A stretch of DNA of 64,000 nt from an uncultured Erwinia sp. (GTDB lineage Bacteria > Pseudomonadota > Gammaproteobacteria > Enterobacterales > Enterobacteriaceae): the NCBI GenBank assembly GCA_946221915.1, contig CAMIKG010000008.1, positions 1-64,000 on the forward strand. The letters run 5' to 3'. Position 1 is the stretch's first letter. Each line of letters starts with the position of its first letter. Shown one piece after another: positions 61,621 to 64,000 of this stretch. Made by a program: the position numbers and the translations under genes. The notes beneath the pieces are model-generated. The model was given only the letters and a program-made list of their open reading frames with translations, was not told the origin of the DNA and did no database searches.

Positions 61621-63960
61621 ATGAAACAAATTCGTTTATTAGCGCAGTACTACGTTGATTTGATGGTGAAGCTGGGGCTGGTGCGTTTTTCCCTGTTACT
61701 GGCTTCGGCGCTGGTGGTGCTGGCGATGATTGTGCAGATGGCGGTGACCATGCTGCTGCGTGGCCACGTTGAAAGCATCGATATGGTGCGCTCGGTCTTC
61801 TTTGGGCTGCTGATCACGCCATGGGCGGTTTATTTCCTCTCGGTGGTGGTGGAGCAGCTGGAAGAGTCACGCCAGCGGCTGGCGCGGCTGGTGGATAAGC
61901 TGGAAGAGATGCGTCATCGCGACCTCGCCCTGAACCAGCAGATGCAGGAGACCATCAGCCGGCTGAACCAGGAGATTGCTGACCGTATTAAAGCCGAAGA
62001 GGCGCGCCTGATGGTCATGGCGAAGCTGAAAGAAGAGATGGCGCGGCGTGAACAGGCGCAAATCGAACTGGAACAGCAATCCTCTTTCCTGCGCTCCTTC
62101 CTTGATGCTTCCCCCGATTTGGTGTTCTACCGCAATATCGATCAGCAATTTTCCGGTTGTAACCGCGCTATGGAGCTGCTGACCGGCAAAAGTGAGAAGC
62201 AGCTGATCGGCCTGACGCCGCAGGATGTTTATGATGAAGAGGCGGCGACCAAGGTGCTGGAAACCGATGAGAAAGTGTTCCGCCATAACGTCTCGCTCAC
62301 CTATGAGCAGTGGCTGCAATATCCCGATGGACGCAAAGCCTGCTTCGAGATCCGTAAAGTGCCTTATTATGACCGCGTCGGCAAACGCAGCGGCCTGATG
62401 GGCTTTGGCCGCGATATTACCGAACGTAAGCGCTACCAGGATGCACTGGAGAACGCCAGCCGTGAGAAGACCACCTTTATCTCGACCATCAGCCACGAGC
62501 TGCGTACGCCGCTGAATGGCATAGTTGGCCTGAGCCGCATTCTGCTCGATACCGATCTGAATCAGGAGCAGCTGAAATATCTGAAGACCATTCATGTTTC
62601 CGCGATTACGCTCGGCAACATCTTTAATGACGTGATTGAGATGGACAAAATCGAGCGGCGCAAAGTTCAGCTGGATAACCAGCCGCTCGATTTCACCGGC
62701 TTTATCGCCGATCTGGAGAACCTGTCCGGCCTGCTGGCGCAGCCGAAAGGTCTGCAGTTTGTCATGCAGCCTGAGCTGCCACTGCCGGATAAAATTGTGG
62801 CGGATGGTACGCGTTTACGACAAATCCTGTGGAATCTGATTGGTAATGCCGTGAAATTTACCCAGCAGGGGAAAATTGTGGTGCGCGTGCACTACCAGCC
62901 GGAGAGCGAACGCCTGCGCTTTGAGGTGCAGGATTCCGGCATGGGCATCCCACAGGATGAGCAGGAAAAAATCTTCGCCATGTATTATCAGGTCAAGGAT
63001 CAGCATGGCGGCAAGCCTGCGACCGGAACGGGTATCGGGCTGGCGGTGTCACGCCGTCTGGCGCAAAACATGGGGGGCGACATCACGGTGAATAGTGCGC
63101 CAGGCCAGGGTTCCTGCTTTACGGTGGAGATCAGCGCGCCACAGGTTGTGGAGGAAGTGACCGATACCCTGCCGGAAGATGAACTGCCGTTACCGGCTCT
63201 GCATGTGCTGCTGGTAGAAGATATCGAGCTGAATGTGGTGGTGGCGCGTTCGGTGCTGGAGAAGCTGGGCAACAGCGTGGAAGTGGCCATGACTGGCGCT
63301 GAAGCGCTGGAGATGTTTGATCCTGAGGAGTTCGACCTGGTGCTGCTGGATATCCAGCTGCCCGATATGACCGGGCTGGATGTGGCGCGCGCCATTCACC
63401 AGCGCTTTGCCGGACAGCATCTGCCGCCGCTGGTGGCGCTGACCGCCAATGTGCTGAAAGATAAACGTGAGTACCTTGATGCCGGTATGGAGGATGTGCT
63501 GAGCAAGCCGCTGGCGGTGCCTGCGCTGACCGCGATGATTAAAAAGTACTGGGACTGGGAAGCGGACGATCATCATGAGGAGAGCGACGCGGTGGACAGC
63601 GAAAAACTGGCTTTACTGGATATTCCGATGCTGGAGCAGTACCTCGAACTGGTCGGTCCCTCACTGATCCATCAGAGCCTGGAGATGTTTGAGCAAATGA
63701 TGCCGGGTTATCTGGCGGTGCTGGATTCAAATATGATGGCGCGTGACCAGAAAGGCATTGCCGAAGAGGGGCATAAAATTAAAGGGGCGGCGGGTTCGGT
63801 AGGCCTGCAGCATCTGCAGCAACTGGCGAAGCAGATTCAGAGTCCTGAGTTACCGGCCTGGTGGGATAACGTGCAGGAGTGGATCGACGAGCTGAAACAG
63901 GAGTGGCGTCATGATGTCAACGTGTTGCGTGAGTGGGTTCTGGATGCTGAAAAAAAATGA
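61621..63960 (+). CDS. arcB: Aerobic respiration control sensor kinase ArcB
   Basis: 779 residues (778 in E. coli). Tripartite hybrid kinase that reads the redox state of the quinone pool and phosphorylates ArcA. Two membrane segments (about 23-46 and 58-77), a coiled coil (about 80-150), and a PAS domain with the redox cysteines Cys180 and Cys241. The H1 site is His292 in SHELRTPLNG, the receiver Asp577 in DLVLLDIQLPD and the phosphotransfer His718 in EGHKIKGAAGS. The start at 61621 matches MKQIRLLAQYYVDLMVKLG; eleven upstream in-frame codons are not conserved. Confidence 0.97.
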   Translation: MKQIRLLAQYYVDLMVKLGLVRFSLLLASALVVLAMIVQMAVTMLLRGHVESIDMVRSVFFGLLITPWAVYFLSVVVEQLEESRQRLARLVDKLEEMRHRDLALNQQMQETISRLNQEIADRIKAEEARLMVMAKLKEEMARREQAQIELEQQSSFLRSFLDASPDLVFYRNIDQQFSGCNRAMELLTGKSEKQLIGLTPQDVYDEEAATKVLETDEKVFRHNVSLTYEQWLQYPDGRKACFEIRKVPYYDRVGKRSGLMGFGRDITERKRYQDALENASREKTTFISTISHELRTPLNGIVGLSRILLDTDLNQEQLKYLKTIHVSAITLGNIFNDVIEMDKIERRKVQLDNQPLDFTGFIADLENLSGLLAQPKGLQFVMQPELPLPDKIVADGTRLRQILWNLIGNAVKFTQQGKIVVRVHYQPESERLRFEVQDSGMGIPQDEQEKIFAMYYQVKDQHGGKPATGTGIGLAVSRRLAQNMGGDITVNSAPGQGSCFTVEISAPQVVEEVTDTLPEDELPLPALHVLLVEDIELNVVVARSVLEKLGNSVEVAMTGAEALEMFDPEEFDLVLLDIQLPDMTGLDVARAIHQRFAGQHLPPLVALTANVLKDKREYLDAGMEDVLSKPLAVPALTAMIKKYWDWEADDHHEESDAVDSEKLALLDIPMLEQYLELVGPSLIHQSLEMFEQMMPGYLAVLDSNMMARDQKGIAEEGHKIKGAAGSVGLQHLQQLAKQIQSPELPAWWDNVQEWIDELKQEWRHDVNVLREWVLDAEKK

Positions 63961-64000
63961 CCCCGGTTTGGACCGGGGTGCGCGAATACTGCGCCAACAC
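63951..64000 (-). ncRNA. arcZ: Small RNA ArcZ, 3' end (5' part outside window)
   Basis: The minus strand from 64000 reads GTGTTGGCGCAGTATTCGCG, then the stem ACCCCGGT / ACCGGGGT and a T run ending against the arcB stop codon. It matches the processed 3' part of E. coli ArcZ, including most of the seed GGTGTTGGCG that pairs with rpoS and other targets with Hfq. ArcZ lies opposite the end of arcB in E. coli as well and is repressed by ArcA-P. The 5' part and promoter are beyond the window edge. Confidence 0.93.

Overview
The window is a chromosomal segment of a gamma-proteobacterium of the order Enterobacterales, most likely family Erwiniaceae (Pantoea/Erwinia-like). That placement is inferred from gene order and from proteins that match Escherichia coli orthologues nearly residue for residue (Fis, MreB, ribosomal proteins L13/S9, RNase G). 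Gene order largely follows the E. coli rrnD-to-arcB interval, without the acrEF-envR and yhdJ genes. No prophage, insertion sequence, integron or CRISPR array was seen.

Layout. 1-170: 3' end of a 5S rRNA gene and two tandem terminators. 201-4963: a VOC-fold protein and a polar amino-acid ABC transporter (aapJQMP/yhdWXYZ type) behind an exact-consensus sigma-54 promoter. 5145-13382: lpxP, dusB-fis, prmA-panF-yhdT, accBC and aroQ. 13419-16417: the periplasmic methionine sulfoxide reductase msrPQ and acuI. 16578-29256: csrD, mreBCD, maf, rng, yhdP, tldD. 29265-33594: aaeR and the divergent aaeXAB efflux operon. 33614-38703: an accessory block with a metzincin protease, a succinate-semialdehyde dehydrogenase, a barstar-like protein and two YhcN-type periplasmic proteins. 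39138-47895: argR, mdh, degS, degQ, zapG, zapE, rplM-rpsI, sspAB. 47913-53295: a hydantoinase/oxoprolinase operon (hyuA-hyuB) with its own solute-binding protein. 53436-60865: a glutamate-synthase-like operon of unusual build. 61621-64000: arcB and, on the opposite strand, the 3' end of the ArcZ small RNA.

The most notable locus is 53482-60865. It lies between the sspAB/hyu genes and arcB, where E. coli carries gltBD. Here the large protein is 1841 residues, has a one-residue-short iron-sulfur cysteine motif (CX5CX3C) and a C-terminal extension of about 190 residues. It is followed not by GltD but by a CysJ-like FMN/FAD/NADPH diflavin reductase. I infer a glutamate-synthase-like enzyme fed by a diflavin reductase. 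The 755-base region upstream holds four dyads resembling NtrC sites, three of them spaced two helical turns apart.

Several neighbours share a nitrogen theme: a sigma-54-driven amino-acid importer, a GABA-type semialdehyde dehydrogenase, ArgR, a hydantoin/oxoproline-type hydrolase and the GOGAT-like operon. Whether they act together is inference.
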